In this document: piece by piece, positions 12,469-23,135 of the stretch
How the letters are laid out: every line of letters starts with the position of its first letter
Numbering within the stretch: the first letter of the stretch is position 1
Assembly: GCA_964019055.1 (NCBI GenBank)
Contig: OZ025217.1
Coordinates: 5,316,617 to 5,380,616 of the forward strand
Reading direction: 5' to 3'
Origin: Anthopleura xanthogrammica
Taxonomy: Eukaryota > Cnidaria > Anthozoa > Actiniaria > Actiniidae
Length of the DNA: 64,000 nt
Position numbers and translations under genes: made by a program
Notes under the pieces: generated by a model
Told to the model about the DNA's origin: nothing
The model's input: only the letters and a program-made list of their open reading frames with translations
Database searches by the model: none

Positions 12469-13059
12469 TAATAATGATGATAATCATGATGATGATAATG
12501 ATGATCATGATGATCATGATAATCATATGATTGTGATGATCGTGATGATGATGATGATTACGATGACGAAGATAATGATGACGATGATGAAGATGATCTA
12601 CAATTTCTATATAATGGCACCAATTTTATGCACTTAATTGCATTGGAGAATTAATTAAGTATATGACTTTATTATTTAAGTTTATATTTTAGCTATTAAG
12701 GCAATTGTCCAGAAAAAGAAACTACAAGATCAGAAGTTTATAAAGAAGTTTATAAAGATTACATTTCCAGCATCACGACGTTGCAATCCGGCCGGGTGGG
12801 ATTCTCGTAGTGATTACAATCGCAATATCAACCCCTAAATGGTACCAAATGACCGACTTTTACAGCATTTTAATTAGTTTTTTGTTTGAAAACCCTAAAA
12901 GATACCAAATAACGAAAATTGACCGGCCTAAAAGGTACAACGAGCACCCCCGTCCCTTTCACATTGGATTACCTCCCCCCCCCCCCCCCCCCCCAGGACG
13001 ATGCAATAAATTGTTTTGCCGTCATAAGACTTACAGTTTTCGCGTGTTTCCAGTTCCAT
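253..13059 (-). CDS. Gene A: ARB2-domain protein joined to a Roc/ROCO-type GTPase (3' end outside window)
   Basis: Exons, minus strand in order: 13059-13035 (start, M-E-L-E), 12213-12166, 11407-11310, 10040-9975, 9556-9432, 8485-8422, 7788-7726, 6915-6796, 6192-6085, 5931-5844, 3984-3910, 629-253. All have GT-AG borders and compatible phases, giving about 419 codons in the window. The first eleven (about 293 aa) are ARB2-like. Exon 5 has DPKGFFFM and QGSG, where the other copies have HGSG or HGGG. Exon 7 has EGFGVIITN. Exon 8 has VYVWNNFI and the nucleophile-elbow motif AHSYGG. Exon 9 has the histidine of AFTHSIH. Human ARB2A is linked to Argonaute handling and co-transcriptional regulation; the role here is unknown. 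The last exon opens a small GTPase domain (separate entry). Exon 3 lacks the NQQRYE motif of the paralogues. The first exon rests on phase and donor only. The last junction spans a 3.3-kb intron and needs cDNA. Confidence 0.72.
1489..1560. repeat. Small inverted repeat in gene A intron
   Basis: Arms of about 28 bp, including GAGCGGGAGACCTTTATGGG and its complement, surround a short AT-rich loop. Confidence 0.6.
1884..2162 (-). CDS. PC4/p15 (SUB1)-like transcription coactivator, single-exon ORF nested in gene A intron
   Basis: A 92-aa ORF starting at ATG 2162, preceded by an in-frame TAA. It carries the PC4 C-terminal single-strand-DNA-binding fold: an N-terminal beta strand region ([12 protein letters not shown]), a second strand ([11 protein letters not shown]), then [16 protein letters not shown] and a final helix region ending in IDMEL. 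This matches the order and spacing of the eukaryotic PC4 domain, which binds ssDNA and bridges activators and RNA polymerase II. The usual N-terminal serine/lysine-rich regulatory region is missing, and a short acidic/serine tail follows the domain. The ORF lies on the same strand as gene A, inside its intron between the last ARB2 exon and the GTPase exon, so it could be an independent gene, a retrocopy or a skipped exon. A possible acceptor (GTTCAG) lies upstream, but an in-frame stop follows it. Confidence 0.65.
   Translation of the reverse strand: MSSGKAINLGGRGYVIFVKEFRNEKKIYLRNLQKKDVSSGKTVLTNSGMSLTLDEWTTLKSAIRAIDMELQKVTSMEESPESVSKDESQFLT
2991..3174. mobile_element. CAATAGTCCCC foldback element, copy 1
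   Basis: Long inverted repeats (CAATAGTCCC, CTGCGCCATCTTGAAAGGTA, GCCTTTGCATC, TGAGACATGAGGTGAC) around a short loop. It shares these blocks with 5591-5813 and 8639-8840. Confidence 0.7.
3655..3895. repeat. Degenerate GGAT tandem repeat
   Basis: Mostly GGAT and GGGT units with interruptions. It starts about 15 bp beyond the gene A exon donor at 3910. Confidence 0.85.
4786..5580 (+). mobile_element. 3' end of a CR1-like LINE
   Basis: An open stretch to the stop at 5086-5088 encodes the typical C-terminus of CR1/Rex-type ORF2: [13 protein letters not shown], then [19 protein letters not shown], then a basic FKRQVRK. The 3' UTR runs to about 5580 and ends in ATT repeats. An inverted repeat (about 5146-5277) and a G-rich patch (5360-5405) lie in the UTR. 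The 5' truncation is typical of LINE insertion. It lies in an intron of gene A. Confidence 0.75.
5591..5813. mobile_element. CAATAGTCCCC foldback element, copy 2
   Basis: The same terminal blocks as copy 1, with the inner arm reading AGCGAGAAGAACGGTGAGC. It ends about 30 bp from the gene A exon at 5844. Confidence 0.7.
6426..6715. repeat. GAT trinucleotide-rich tract
   Basis: Imperfect (GAT)n with GAC/GTT variants and a repeated ACTATATATGAT block. It lies in a gene A intron. Confidence 0.85.
7844..8020. repeat. GGCAG pentanucleotide array
   Basis: About 35 GGCAG units with one variant block near 7869. It lies in a gene A intron. Confidence 0.95.
8190..8370 (+). mobile_element. Decayed LINE ORF2 C-terminal fragment (weak)
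   Basis: Broken frames here resemble a LINE C-terminus (a fixed-Trp-like region, then a Leu-Arg-Lys-rich end around LRKFLF). Stops and shifts interrupt it, and the assignment rests on eye comparison with the other LINE ends in the window. Confidence 0.3.
8639..8840. mobile_element. CAATAGTCCCC foldback element, copy 3
   Basis: The same family as copies 1 and 2. Arms of about 75 bp pair almost fully around a loop with CACCTTTTTTTAACACC. Confidence 0.7.
10385..10662. repeat. Long-arm inverted repeat
   Basis: Two arms of about 120 bp (from ACCAAAATAGGTAGAG to its complement CTACCTGTTTTGGT) pair with scattered mismatches. It lies in the gene A intron between exons 9975 and 11310. Confidence 0.6.
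10940..11206. repeat. AGGGGCGGATCC foldback family, representative copy
   Basis: The ends AGGGGCGGATCCGGGGG and CCTGGATCCGCCCCT frame C/G-rich inner arms. Similar pairs occur at about 10755-10880, 17065-17236, 18920-19050, 32443-32690, 48430-48590 and 57308-57745, some decayed. Confidence 0.65.
12245..12282. repeat. AAT microsatellite near gene A exon 2
   Basis: A pure (AAT)n run about 30 bp upstream of the exon acceptor. A second AAT/GAT tract lies at 12437-12595. Confidence 0.9.
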
Positions 13060-14620
13060 GTTTTCTTGGCTTCAGTTTTGGATCAAAGTCCCAACGTTTT
13101 AGGATATTATCTGTCACAAAAAAAAACCATCCCATCACTGGTGTATAATTTTCTTTGATCGTTACGCTCAGTTACCAAAAAAAAATCATAAAACTAAAAA
13201 AAAACATTTGTTTAGGCATTTTAATTGCTATACACGATTTGCTTACTTCAAACTTACCAATTACAAGCGAAAGATAGTTTTAAAACCCAGAAGATGTAGC
13301 GTTCAGAAGAGAAAATGAGAATAACAGGAACTTCGAATGTACACTAAACGAAGCCCATAGTGATGTCCGGCCACTAGAATGATGACACGCGTGAAAAACG
13401 TCTGCGCATGCTCTAAGTCCGCATGCAAATTAGTCAAAAGTGTCTTCGTGCTATTGTAGAAATATGCAAATTTGACTTTCATACTTGTCTGAAGAATAGT
13501 CTTTACAAAATGCCAAAACTTAAAGTCAGTTCTTGAAACTTAAGGCTAATTCTTTCATATTGTCTTTATTAATACAGTATCTTGGTCTCACAAAAGTATA
13601 CCCGCGAACTTTTTTGTATACTTGGAGAAAACAAGCATGTATTTTCTCACTAAAACTCTTGTAAATTCTTGGAAAGCGTGCTGAAAGGCACGCATGCGCA
13701 AAAGTTTTTCTCTAGTGTTCAGAGTGATTTTAAAAATTTAGATTTTTAGCAGGAGGCTAGCTAAGTTCCGAACGATGTAAAATAGAGCTGTATGTAAGTT
13801 GTGACGTATTTTCGGGTCTAACTGCTCACAAAAACGCTAGAATAGAGCGAAGACTGCTCTTCATGATTTATAACCTCCACAGAGTTTTTTACAGAATGGA
13901 AAAAATGACAGTTGCCAGTCACAACTATTTGGTATAACAAAGTGCCGAAACTTTTCAAACAAAAAACAATATTTCAAAATTTTTTTAAGGGCTCTTGCAA
14001 TGTGTGCTTGGCCGTCGTATTAATGAGAGAAGTGCAAATTTGTAGCCGTATGAAAACGAAATAGATATTCAGTTAGTGTGAGTTTTACTTTTCCTTATTT
14101 CAGCAGGGAAGAGGTTCCAGCACGGATAATTTTGGACTGAGGACATGTAGTTCTGTGTTGAGGAATATCTAGAGTGCATGATGGTGTCTTCGGGGATTGA
14201 ATTACTTATGTCAATTTTGTCCTTGACCCTCGTAGTTTATGTATTATTGAAAGCCTTCTACCAGACTTCCTCGTAAAATTGGTATCCATGCCCGCCCGTG
14301 AGTTAGTCTTACCCCCCATCGAGGTAAATTCCCCGAAAGACCGGAAAAGCTGTAGAATCCGTGGTTGCATGTTTATAAGCGAAGATATTCCTTCTTCGGT
14401 TGAATTAAAGGCGATTTCTACTTATAAAAGGTATGTTTGAAACAAGACACTTCGTAAATATTCAAAACTGTCGATGAAGTTTGGTTTCTAATCATAATCT
14501 TTAATTTATAGCTTTGCTTTGTTTGTCCAACGGAGCACTGAATTGAGTCGAAAAGTTAGCCAGTTCACCTGTACTCGGATCATCTTGACGTTTTGATCGT
14601 AAAGGAAAGAAAATATTCCA
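13060..14620. promoter_or_regulatory. Shared upstream region between divergent genes A and B
   Basis: About 1.56 kb separate the candidate start codons of gene A (minus, 13059) and gene B (plus, 14621). No coding region is evident. The segment is not dominated by the foldback elements that fill the introns. It contains GC-richer stretches near 13370-13420 and 14280-14360. I see no convincing TATA box. A divergent promoter is inferred from gene orientation only. Confidence 0.35.
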
Positions 14621-14826
14621 ATGGAAAATTGTAAGTATTGCAGACTGTTAGCTAAGGCCCAAGCTTATTTCCGTTTTGCCAGATATATATGAAGTAAGGA
14701 TAAATAATGACAACGACAACTGTTAATAACGGTTAAAATCGAAATTAAAATGTTTTCTTCGCTACCCAAATGGTTTTCGACTAAAACCTTATTCATAGAT
14801 TGTAATATATATTACATATTACATAT

Positions 14827-14907
<81 letters not shown>

Positions 14908-16607
14908 TGCCCTTTATCCATTAGACAAGTTCGTTATTTATCCTAGTATATGTATACAAGTATATAATTTTATTATATGTGAATTTCACGCAATTCAGTT
15001 TTTCTGAAATGGGTAATTATTTTAATAAAAAAAACATTATTATTATTATTTTTGTAACTGAAACCGAAAGCTCAGTTTACGGGTCAGAACCCATTGCCGA
15101 GTATCTAACAGAATGATTATTCTGCTCAATTATTTGTTTATGTTATATCTTTAAAATGAAAACGACCATGAATCCTGCCTTTTATACGTCGGATTAGTGT
15201 TGGTATCGCGATTCTCCTATAAGTTTGATCGAGAGAGAGCCCGGCGCCAATATTGAAGCCCGTATTGTCGGCTCAGAATTACCGCGCGTGATTGGCTCAT
15301 GGAGATTTGATTGACGACGAAAATAGCACTTTTTTGGTATCGACTTCTCAAGTTTTACGAGTTTTATGACACAAATTATTGCCTGATTATGTGGTACAAG
15401 GATTAGGGATATTTTATATGCTATATGTCTTTAACTTTCTGACACAGGTGAGTGAATTGAAAAATAAGTTACAATTTGTTATCATTCAAGCTGAAGCTTT
15501 CAATCAAAGAAAAATTGTTGTAGAAATTGTTTGAATGACAAAAAAAATTATAATATTTTATTTCTATTAAACATTTGTGCTACAAAGTAGAATAATGAAT
15601 TTAATCCCAGTTCAACCAAACGGTTCAACCTTTCAAAAAAAAGTTTTTTCGTAAACTCGAAAATGTGAGCTTACTCGGTAAAGCACATGGCGAGAACATT
15701 GACATACACTAAAAAGAATGAAGCATATTATCTGAGTCATAAATATCTTCATCTTCCAATAAATTAGTTATTGGTAGTTATCAGTTATGGAGATTCCAGT
15801 TGTTTTCTTTTTCAGCAGCAGCATTTTAACTACAACTTCGTCTCCTAGCCTGCATTCGCCTTTCTCAGCGCTGGTTTCGATGGAATTTCCTCGTAACCAG
15901 AAGTAAAATATCAAAAGAAAATCAAACTAAGGTTCCTCAAAGTTTTTCTTTTTAGACTCGGCCAAAATAACCTCTTAAACAGGGAATTAAGAAGGTATTC
16001 GTGCTTATAACTGTTCATAAAAAAAAAGTTTTCAAACGCCGGCCATCCATTTTCGGTTGCTAAGGAGACCACTGTTAGGTAGTGAGAATTTCAAGCAAAT
16101 CAGGATCGTTTTCGTTGCTTTTTCCTTTACATTTGAAAAGAAAAATAAGAGAATCGTGATACAAAACTTATTGAGATTTTGACGGCGTAGGAAGAAAATA
16201 TATTTCGTATCGTTGCATGGCCTTGGTTGCTTCGCGACTACGGCCAATACGGAATATATTTTCTCCCAACTAGCCGCCAATATAAATCCGTAATGGCGGC
16301 TCAAAATCGCAATAAGTTATAAATATTTGTCAGTTAGTTGTCAGTCATATTGTCCCCCCCCCCCCCCCTCGCTAAGTCATTGTCTTTGGTAAAATAGGAT
16401 ATAAGATTAAAGAAAATGAAACATTTCTCACTTGTTACAGTTAAGATGCAGTTGCATGAGAGTAAATAATATAATTACTATTTATTATTATCATTGTTAC
16501 TGTTAATGTAGACATTTCCTTGTTATGTATAGTGTATAACGTTTTTATGTCATGCTGAACTCACTGTAATTCAGTTAATTCTGCCATTGTGAGAAATAAA
16601 CTACTAC

Positions 16608-16665
<58 letters not shown>

Positions 16666-19600
16666 ACAATGTGACAGATTTCATATTGACAACATTATTT
16701 AGATTATAAGTTTCTTTATAGAGCTATCCTGCGCTGCTCACAAAAACCGTTAAAATAAAACGAAAAATGTTCTCAATGATTTAACCTCCATCTGAAACAA
16801 TTCAAACTTTAGACAACAAACTACAGAACTACTTTTCGTTTTGGACCCACTCGCTCCACGACGAAAGGAGAGGTATATTTGGACGTGGAAGAAACGCTAC
16901 AACCTTAAATCTCTGTTTACAATCAATCGCAAGTCTCTTATAAGGTCTAAAATTTCATTATATACCTGTATATACAATTCTAACAGTTCTGCTGTTACTC
17001 TTTAGCAAAGCCTGGCAAAACAACAGTTGACAGTTTGGGGTACCGCTTTTTTAAGGGTAAGTATCAAGGGTAGATCCAGGAATTTGTTGAAAGGGGGTCC
17101 AAACGTTGAGAGGGAGGGTCCAAATGTATAATTCATACAAAACTCAAATTTTAGGATAAAACAAACAATGGAACCTAAGGTATAACAGGGGGTCTGGACC
17201 ACTCTAACCCCCCCCCCCCCCCTGGATCCGCCCTTGAGTATATAGTGCTTAGTACTACAGGGTGTCGGTAGGCTGAGGTGTTGGGGTGGACATATAGTTA
17301 TGGCCTGTGTGGGTAGGTAAGCTGTAGTCTGGTTGGACGTAGAGGTTGATAATTCTGAGTGACATCGGTAAGGTGCGTGTTCTAGAGTGTCGATTGTAGC
17401 GGGTGTAGGTAGGTAGCTCTAGCCAGGATGGATGTCGGGGGTTGATAGTAGAGGGCTGATTGTATAAACTGTCAACCTGCCGTCACCATTTTTCTTCATT
17501 CTTAATTACAAAACTATTTTCTTAATCAAGAACAACAAGGCAAAAAGGAAGTCACAGTTTTACGAGAGAAGAAAACCGGTGATAAATTTAAATATGACGT
17601 TTGTGAAGACGAATCAAAGAACCAACAAAGATACGAAGAGTTGGGAGAGGTATGAGAAAAATAGATAAATACTACTAGACATGTTAATATTCCCTGCTAA
17701 CTGGCTTGGAACAATTACTTAAGCGACATACCACCGAGCTTCTTCTCCCTTGATCGGGAAATTATAGAAAACAGTGTCATAGTTTTGCTGGTGATTGATG
17801 AATCCATGATAAGGCCCTGAATGGGCACATTCACTGTATATGCATAATCTCAAAAGTGGGGGCTCCAGACTGTGATATTCACACTAAAATGGGAGGAGGG
17901 GTATAGCTATAGCCCCTCCAGCCCTACCAGCTACGCGGTCCCTGTGTATTATTTTCCGTTTACAAATATTCCAACTTTGGAAACTTTGTTTCTGTTGATG
18001 CAAGTTTGAGAAATAGGTTAATATGGATGAAAGCTGGCCTAAGGAACTTATTCCCAAGAGATTTGGAATTTGAATACATTATGCCCAAATTACAGGCCGG
18101 CTAATCAAAAAATCGTGGGTACCTAGAACTTAATATTCCAGGAATGTTCTATTGTTCTTTGGCCAATGAGAAATGACTCTCTAACCACAAATTAACGAAA
18201 AGATAACAGTAACGCTTCTGATTGGTTAAGAAACATTCTTGAAATATTTCTAGGTGGCCACGGTTTTTGGATTCGCACTGTAAAAGGGTTTATACGAAAG
18301 CATCCTAGCTGAATGAATAATTCAAGGATTTATTTTTTTAGGCTGTTAAAGATTACGTGCAGGATGTATGCCTCTCAGGGAATTTGAAGCTTTTAAAAAT
18401 CCCAATTCCGGTAAGAAGCCTCTAAGTAGTACCTTTATTAGTGACGTTCCTAAATTTTTTAATTTTTTAATTTGATAATATGGCGCAGACCAACCAACCA
18501 ACCAACCAACCAACCAACCAACCAACCAACCAACCAACCAACCAACCAACCAACCAACCAACCAACCAACCAACCAATCAAACAACCAATCAACCATTGC
18601 CAAGAATCTACTTCTGATCATGGGAGTTGGGATGACGTATTTCCTATTTCTATTCCCAAGAGCTTATATTATTCAGAGTCTTCATTTAATTTCATTTTCT
18701 TTCCTTTCCTTTACCAGGTTGATGCTAGTAAGACGGAGGCCCAGGGTTTTTTCTTCATGAGTGAATATGCTTTTTATTTTAAAAAGCTTATGATTCTTGT
18801 TCATGGTGGAGGTGCAGTACGTGCTGGTCAGTGGGCAAGAAGGTTTGTTAACTGGCTCGATTGCTGATAAAACTTAATTTTTCAGATACAAAATCTTGCG
18901 ATGCTCTTACCAACTGCAAGGTCGGATCCAGGGGAGGAGTCCAAGGGCCCGGATTTCCCTTTACAATGCAACTCGTTGTTTCCCCTTTTTTGACTTCGTT
19001 CATCTCGAAAAGCCTTTGAAAAAGCCTCAAAAAATCCTGGATCCGCTCTTCAACTGCGCTAACCGGCAGGCGGTTAACCATTAGAATCCTCTTATTCAAG
19101 TCCTAGGTTTCGTTTTACGTCCTTCTTCTTTTTTTTATTTAGCGTAATCATCAATGAAAATCTCGAAAGTGGGACGATGGTGCCTTATATAGAGAGAGCA
19201 CTCGAGGTATCATGCGGTTTGTTATTTTTTCTTTTTTCTTTCCAGCCAAAGAGCCCAGTCCGTTGAACATTTTTTTGGTTCCTTTTCCATCTATCTCATC
19301 CCATCCCATCCTATTCTAACCCATCTCATCCTATCCCATTCCAACCTATCTAATCTCTTTTTTTAAATATTCAGATAAGATCAGCCATTCAATGAATATT
19401 TCAATTTGATTACAGGAAGGCTTTGGTGTGATTATTACCAATGGCAACCATAATAGAGACTCCAACAATAGATCCATTCAGGTACAGGATTAGTAGTTTT
19501 GTATTCAAGAATCTTTTAAATACAGCCACTGATAAACTACGATCTTTAATTGAATGCCAGCTTGGCTTTGAATTTTCCCAATTAGGGTAGTGAATCCGCC

Positions 19601-22600
19601 CAAGATCACTTTGTTTATGTTTGGAACAACTTCATCAAGACCGCCAAGACCAAGCCTGACATTGTCATAGTTGCACATAGTTTAGGTGGAGAAGTTGTTC
19701 TTCATGGTGTAAGTACTATGTTTTTTTTGTTGTATCATTTAACTATGGCATTCCTTAGGTATATGTGCTCTTGAAAACTTTGTGTTTTCCAATAGTGTCA
19801 TGGAAACACCTTGATTGACGTCCACCAAAACCCTATTTTGTCGCCACGGTAGATAAAATGTTAACAGTCCCAGAAGCCGCTGGGGCAAGTAAGCGGCACC
19901 ACTTCCCGCGCTTCCAAGACGGTGTCTCGAGGGAAAAGAGGGAGTGTAGAACAATCTATCGCGACTGCAAATTGTACGATGCTGCGCATGCTATTAAGAA
20001 CGACAGCAATACGGCAAACCAGCCCGCTGGAACAGATATTAATGATTAGTTAAGATTGTTTTTATAGTTAAAGGAAATTGATGAAGCAATGGGGCGGATC
20101 AAGGCCGTCGCATTTACCCATTCAACTCACACCACCACCAAAGAACCAATGACCACCAAAAGATGGCTCAAAGAGGTTAGTGGTCTCATTGCCCCATCTT
20201 AGTCCCTACTTACCTACATCTCTAAACTCCAATCGTAGGCTCAATATTATAAGGCGAAAGACGCCTTTTCACGGATCCCGGACGACTGCATGACTAGCCT
20301 TGTTTTCGCCTCCTCGACCAAGGTTGTCCGTGTGTGTCCGCCATGATCGTAATCGGTGTCAACAGACCATTTTCGAGATGCGTGAGCGCTTTCAAAAATA
20401 TCGCAGGCGCAGACATGATCTCGAGGCATTTTCGGGCAGCTTCAATAGTGCGCGCGATCTTGCCCGAAAATACCTCTTTTTCATGTCTGCGCCTCAGATA
20501 TTTTTGAAAGCGTTCGCACATCTCGAAAATGGTCTATTGTTTTGTCTATGTCTTCGAATAAACCTTGGCACCTTTTGGTTGCCAATTTTTGCTTGTACTA
20601 ATCCAAAAAGGTTTGCTTCATTAGAAAGCAAGGGATTGGGTGTGCTCTGAAGAACCACTAGACGCACCGGTGAAGATCAACTGTAAAGATGACTGTGACC
20701 AAGTGTCTGCAGGTATGTATGACAAAAATATTATATTAGCAAAGGGGCTATAATTATGTTTGCACTACTAACTTGACCGGAAGATGTAAGCATTTAATTA
20801 GGATAAGACAAATTTGACATTGTATTACCAGAATCCAACAAATTTAATATCATCCTAGGTGTCGATGACGTAACACTAAATTACATAATTTTAATGTATA
20901 AAATATGCTTGTATAAAGCAAGAGACACCAGAAAAGTTCCAAATTTGATGTTTCTTAAGAATTGTATAAGACAAAATGAAAAAATTGAATACATAGTGGC
21001 CAAAGAAAAAAATGCCATTTTTAAGCACAAAAAGAAATGGGAAAAATTATACACTTGTGTTTATTCATCCTGATAATTAAATACTGACAAAGGTTTTTTT
21101 GTTTGTTTTTGTGCGTGTGTGTGTGTGGCTGTGCGCGATCGTTTTATTGTTTCTTGTAGACTTTTCTATTGATTCTAGTATAATTATAACTATATATATA
21201 TTCAATTATAACTAAATGACAAATGTTCTTGAGTATATAATACTTAGTTTATACTCCTTAATTGTAAATATATAAAATATATTGGATTACTATATATCTA
21301 TATATATTCAACTGTAAATTAATGCTAAATGTTCTCGAGTATAATAGTTTTATACTCTTTAATTGTAAATAAATAAAAAAAAGTTAATTGGACATAAAAA
21401 AAAATAAAAAAAACGATAAGAGGCCAATGCATACCATTACAGTACTTCCTAATTACACGTGCAAAATACTGTAATACAATTTGCCGTCCAGACAAAGTAC
21501 GTAAATCAAGGCTTTTCAATGACATTCCATTTTGCACGTGCCCTTGATAACTTTGTGTCTTCCGACAATGTCATGGAAATACTTTGATTGACGTCCACCA
21601 AATTTGAACCCTATTACGTCGCGATGGCAAATTTTACGATTTGGCGCATGTAACTAGGAATAACTTTGTAAAAAATAAGGTCAGCTGTTCCGAGGTGAAG
21701 GAAAACATTGTTTCGAGTTGCAGTGCAAGGGGATGTTCAGGTCTGATTAAGGGGCCGAAATAGACGCGTCATCACGTCTTGGAAATATATCTCCTAAATC
21801 AGTCCCACAATGCATCTTAATTCCAACTCGACCCAGTTTCTTTTCTCAAATAACAGTATATCTTAGCGTGAGAAAAAAAACGTCCTTTTGCTCCTCGTTC
21901 TCCCCGCGAAACTAGATTTTGTTACTGTTTTTTCCCCAGCGACGATGGATCATACCATGACGTCTCACTTTGCCAAAGATTCGATCTTCAAATTTTTTGA
22001 AGAAAAACTAAATGGTAAGAACCACAAGTGATCAGCTCTCAGGTTGAATATTTTTGAAGGGTGGATGGTGGTTACGCAGGGTTAAGGCTAGTGAACTCGA
22101 AGTCCGAAACATCATTTAGGTATACCTTTTTTAGTTATATGATCAACTTACTTGTATAATATTTCTCATTATTTATGCTTTATACACCAACGCAGCTATT
22201 TGATCGTTTTGGATCAAAGTACCGAGTATCATACAGTACTTAAGTTACATGTCTTGATATTATTCAATCTCCTTCCAACACTAGAAAACGATTCCAGCTT
22301 CATTAAACCTACGCGGTTCAGCTTGATATCTGCTCAGGATCGGCCACTTAAACAAGACTCCGTGTATAAGATGACCAGTAGCCCTAGAGGAATTGCCGTG
22401 ATTGTCAACGTAAAGAACTTTCCAACTAAACCAAAAAAGTTCCACAGGAGCGGCTCAGAAATTGACGTACAGGGCCTGGAGAAGTTATTTAAAGGATTGG
22501 GCTTTACAATCGAAAAGCTTATTGACAGCACTAAAGCCGAACTCTTGAGTGAATTCGGAAAGATTTCCAAGTATGATTTCAGTGCCTACGACTGCTTTGT

Positions 22601-23135
22601 TGTCTGCATGATGAGTCACGGGGATGGAAACTATTTCTTGGCCTACGATGGTGAGAAGATCAAAATACAAAGCATCCGTGAAATGTTTAATAACAAAAAC
22701 TGCGAGACTCTTTGCGAAAAACCAAAGCTCTTTTTTATCAACACCTGTCGAGGAAATTCTGTCGATGATGGAATAGTAGTCAAGGAAAGTTGCCCTGTGT
22801 CTGAAGAACCTCAATCCTCGCCAAAGCCAAAAGCGGACACTACCGTCAAGGGTAGTCAAACTACTTCAGGGAATGCAGATATGCTCACCGCATTCTCCAG
22901 CGTTGAGAGTTACTACTCTTATCGTGATGAAAATAAGGGGACTTGGTTCATTAGCAGCTTGATAGAGGTCTTCAGAGAACATGCTGGGAAGGAGGATGCG
23001 TTGAGAATGCTGACTAAAGTGAATAAAGAAGTTAATTTAAAAGGAGGTCTGGGGAAAAAGCAAGTGCCAAAACCCGAAACTACTTTAACTAAAAACGTAT
23101 TTTTTTGGCCAGGAATGAAATTTGAATCTTGTTGA
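14621..23135 (+). CDS. Gene B: ARB2-caspase fusion protein
   Basis: Supported exons: 17531-17649, 18342-18410, 18718-18842, 19143-19206, 19416-19481, 19586-19708, 20068-20175, 20625-20712, 21940-22014, 22285-23135. All have GT-AG borders and joining phases, giving about 562 aa plus the N-terminus. The ARB2 part shows [62 protein letters not shown] (Ser of a GxSxG-like elbow) and AFTHSTH (candidate His). The order matches human ARB2A. The last ARB2 exon ends in phase 1 and splices in frame to a full caspase exon. The start is uncertain: 14621-14630 (M-E-N, donor GTAAGT) and 16813-16872 (open, phase 1 to 1) are candidates that fit by phase only. Introns hold a LINE fragment, foldbacks and a (CCAA)n array. 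It is divergent from gene A, about 1.6 kb apart. Confidence 0.78.
14830..14901. repeat. TA dinucleotide microsatellite
   Basis: About 35 TA units downstream of the candidate gene B first exon. Confidence 0.95.
16480..16663 (+). repeat. Probable LINE 3' end with (ATT)n tail
   Basis: GTGAGAAATAAACTACTACT runs into about 18 ATT units, the form of CR1-type LINE 3' ends. No coding part was found upstream. Confidence 0.4.
18489..18575. repeat. CCAA tetranucleotide array
   Basis: About 22 CCAA units in the gene B intron between exons 18410 and 18718. Confidence 0.95.
20249..20361. repeat. GACTAGCCTCGTTTTCGCC repeat family (gene B copy)
   Basis: A dispersed repeat with core GACTAGCCTTGTTTTCGCCT, then GTCCGTGTGTGTCCGCCATG. 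Other copies are 4378-4460 (opposite strand), 4585-4668 and 62060-62185. Confidence 0.6.
20362..20541. repeat. Inverted-repeat insertion inside an older repeat
   Basis: Arms from CAACAGACCATTTTCGAGAT to its complement near 20540 pair over about 60 bp. The same repeat in gene D (62180) lacks this segment, so it inserted after the duplication. Confidence 0.6.
20821..21073 (+). mobile_element. LINE (L1/Tx1-like) ORF2 C-terminal fragment in gene B intron
   Basis: One open frame to TGA at 21071-21073 reads [26 protein letters not shown], then a lysine-rich end with [12 protein letters not shown] and KHKKKWEKL. This is the usual C-terminus of Tx1/L1-like ORF2 proteins. It is followed by an AT-rich tail with TG and AT repeats to about 21360. 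It is sense-oriented in the intron before exon 21940. Confidence 0.65.
22285..23135 (+). CDS. Caspase (peptidase C14) exon of gene B
   Basis: One exon of 851 bp encodes both subunits. The large-subunit part starts about 30 residues in with [15 protein letters not shown], then [18 protein letters not shown], the catalytic His in MMSHGDGN (codon 22617-22619), and the catalytic Cys in FFINTCRGN (codon 22746-22748). The usual QACRG pentapeptide is NTCRG here. A Ser/Pro/Lys-rich linker of about 35 residues follows, with aspartates (KAD, NAD) that could be processing sites. The small subunit has [14 protein letters not shown], keeping the Arg that binds substrate Asp, and a VNKEV motif near the end. 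All key catalytic and pocket residues I can check are present, so activity is plausible. The prodomain position is taken by ARB2 rather than CARD or DED. An internal Met at 22371 (MTSSPRG) could start a caspase-only product. Confidence 0.88.

Noticed and set aside
18346..18867. Asn-Gln-Pro-Thr and Gly-Trp-Leu-Val repeat frames
   Set aside because: The CCAA array. The plus frame only incidentally runs into a real gene B exon.
22152..22284. Upstream 45 residues of the 327-aa caspase open frame
   Set aside because: They precede the acceptor at 22284 and are intronic in the model supported by gene D.
22485..22859. 124-aa antisense frame in the caspase exon
   Set aside because: Shadow of the real coding strand; no family features.
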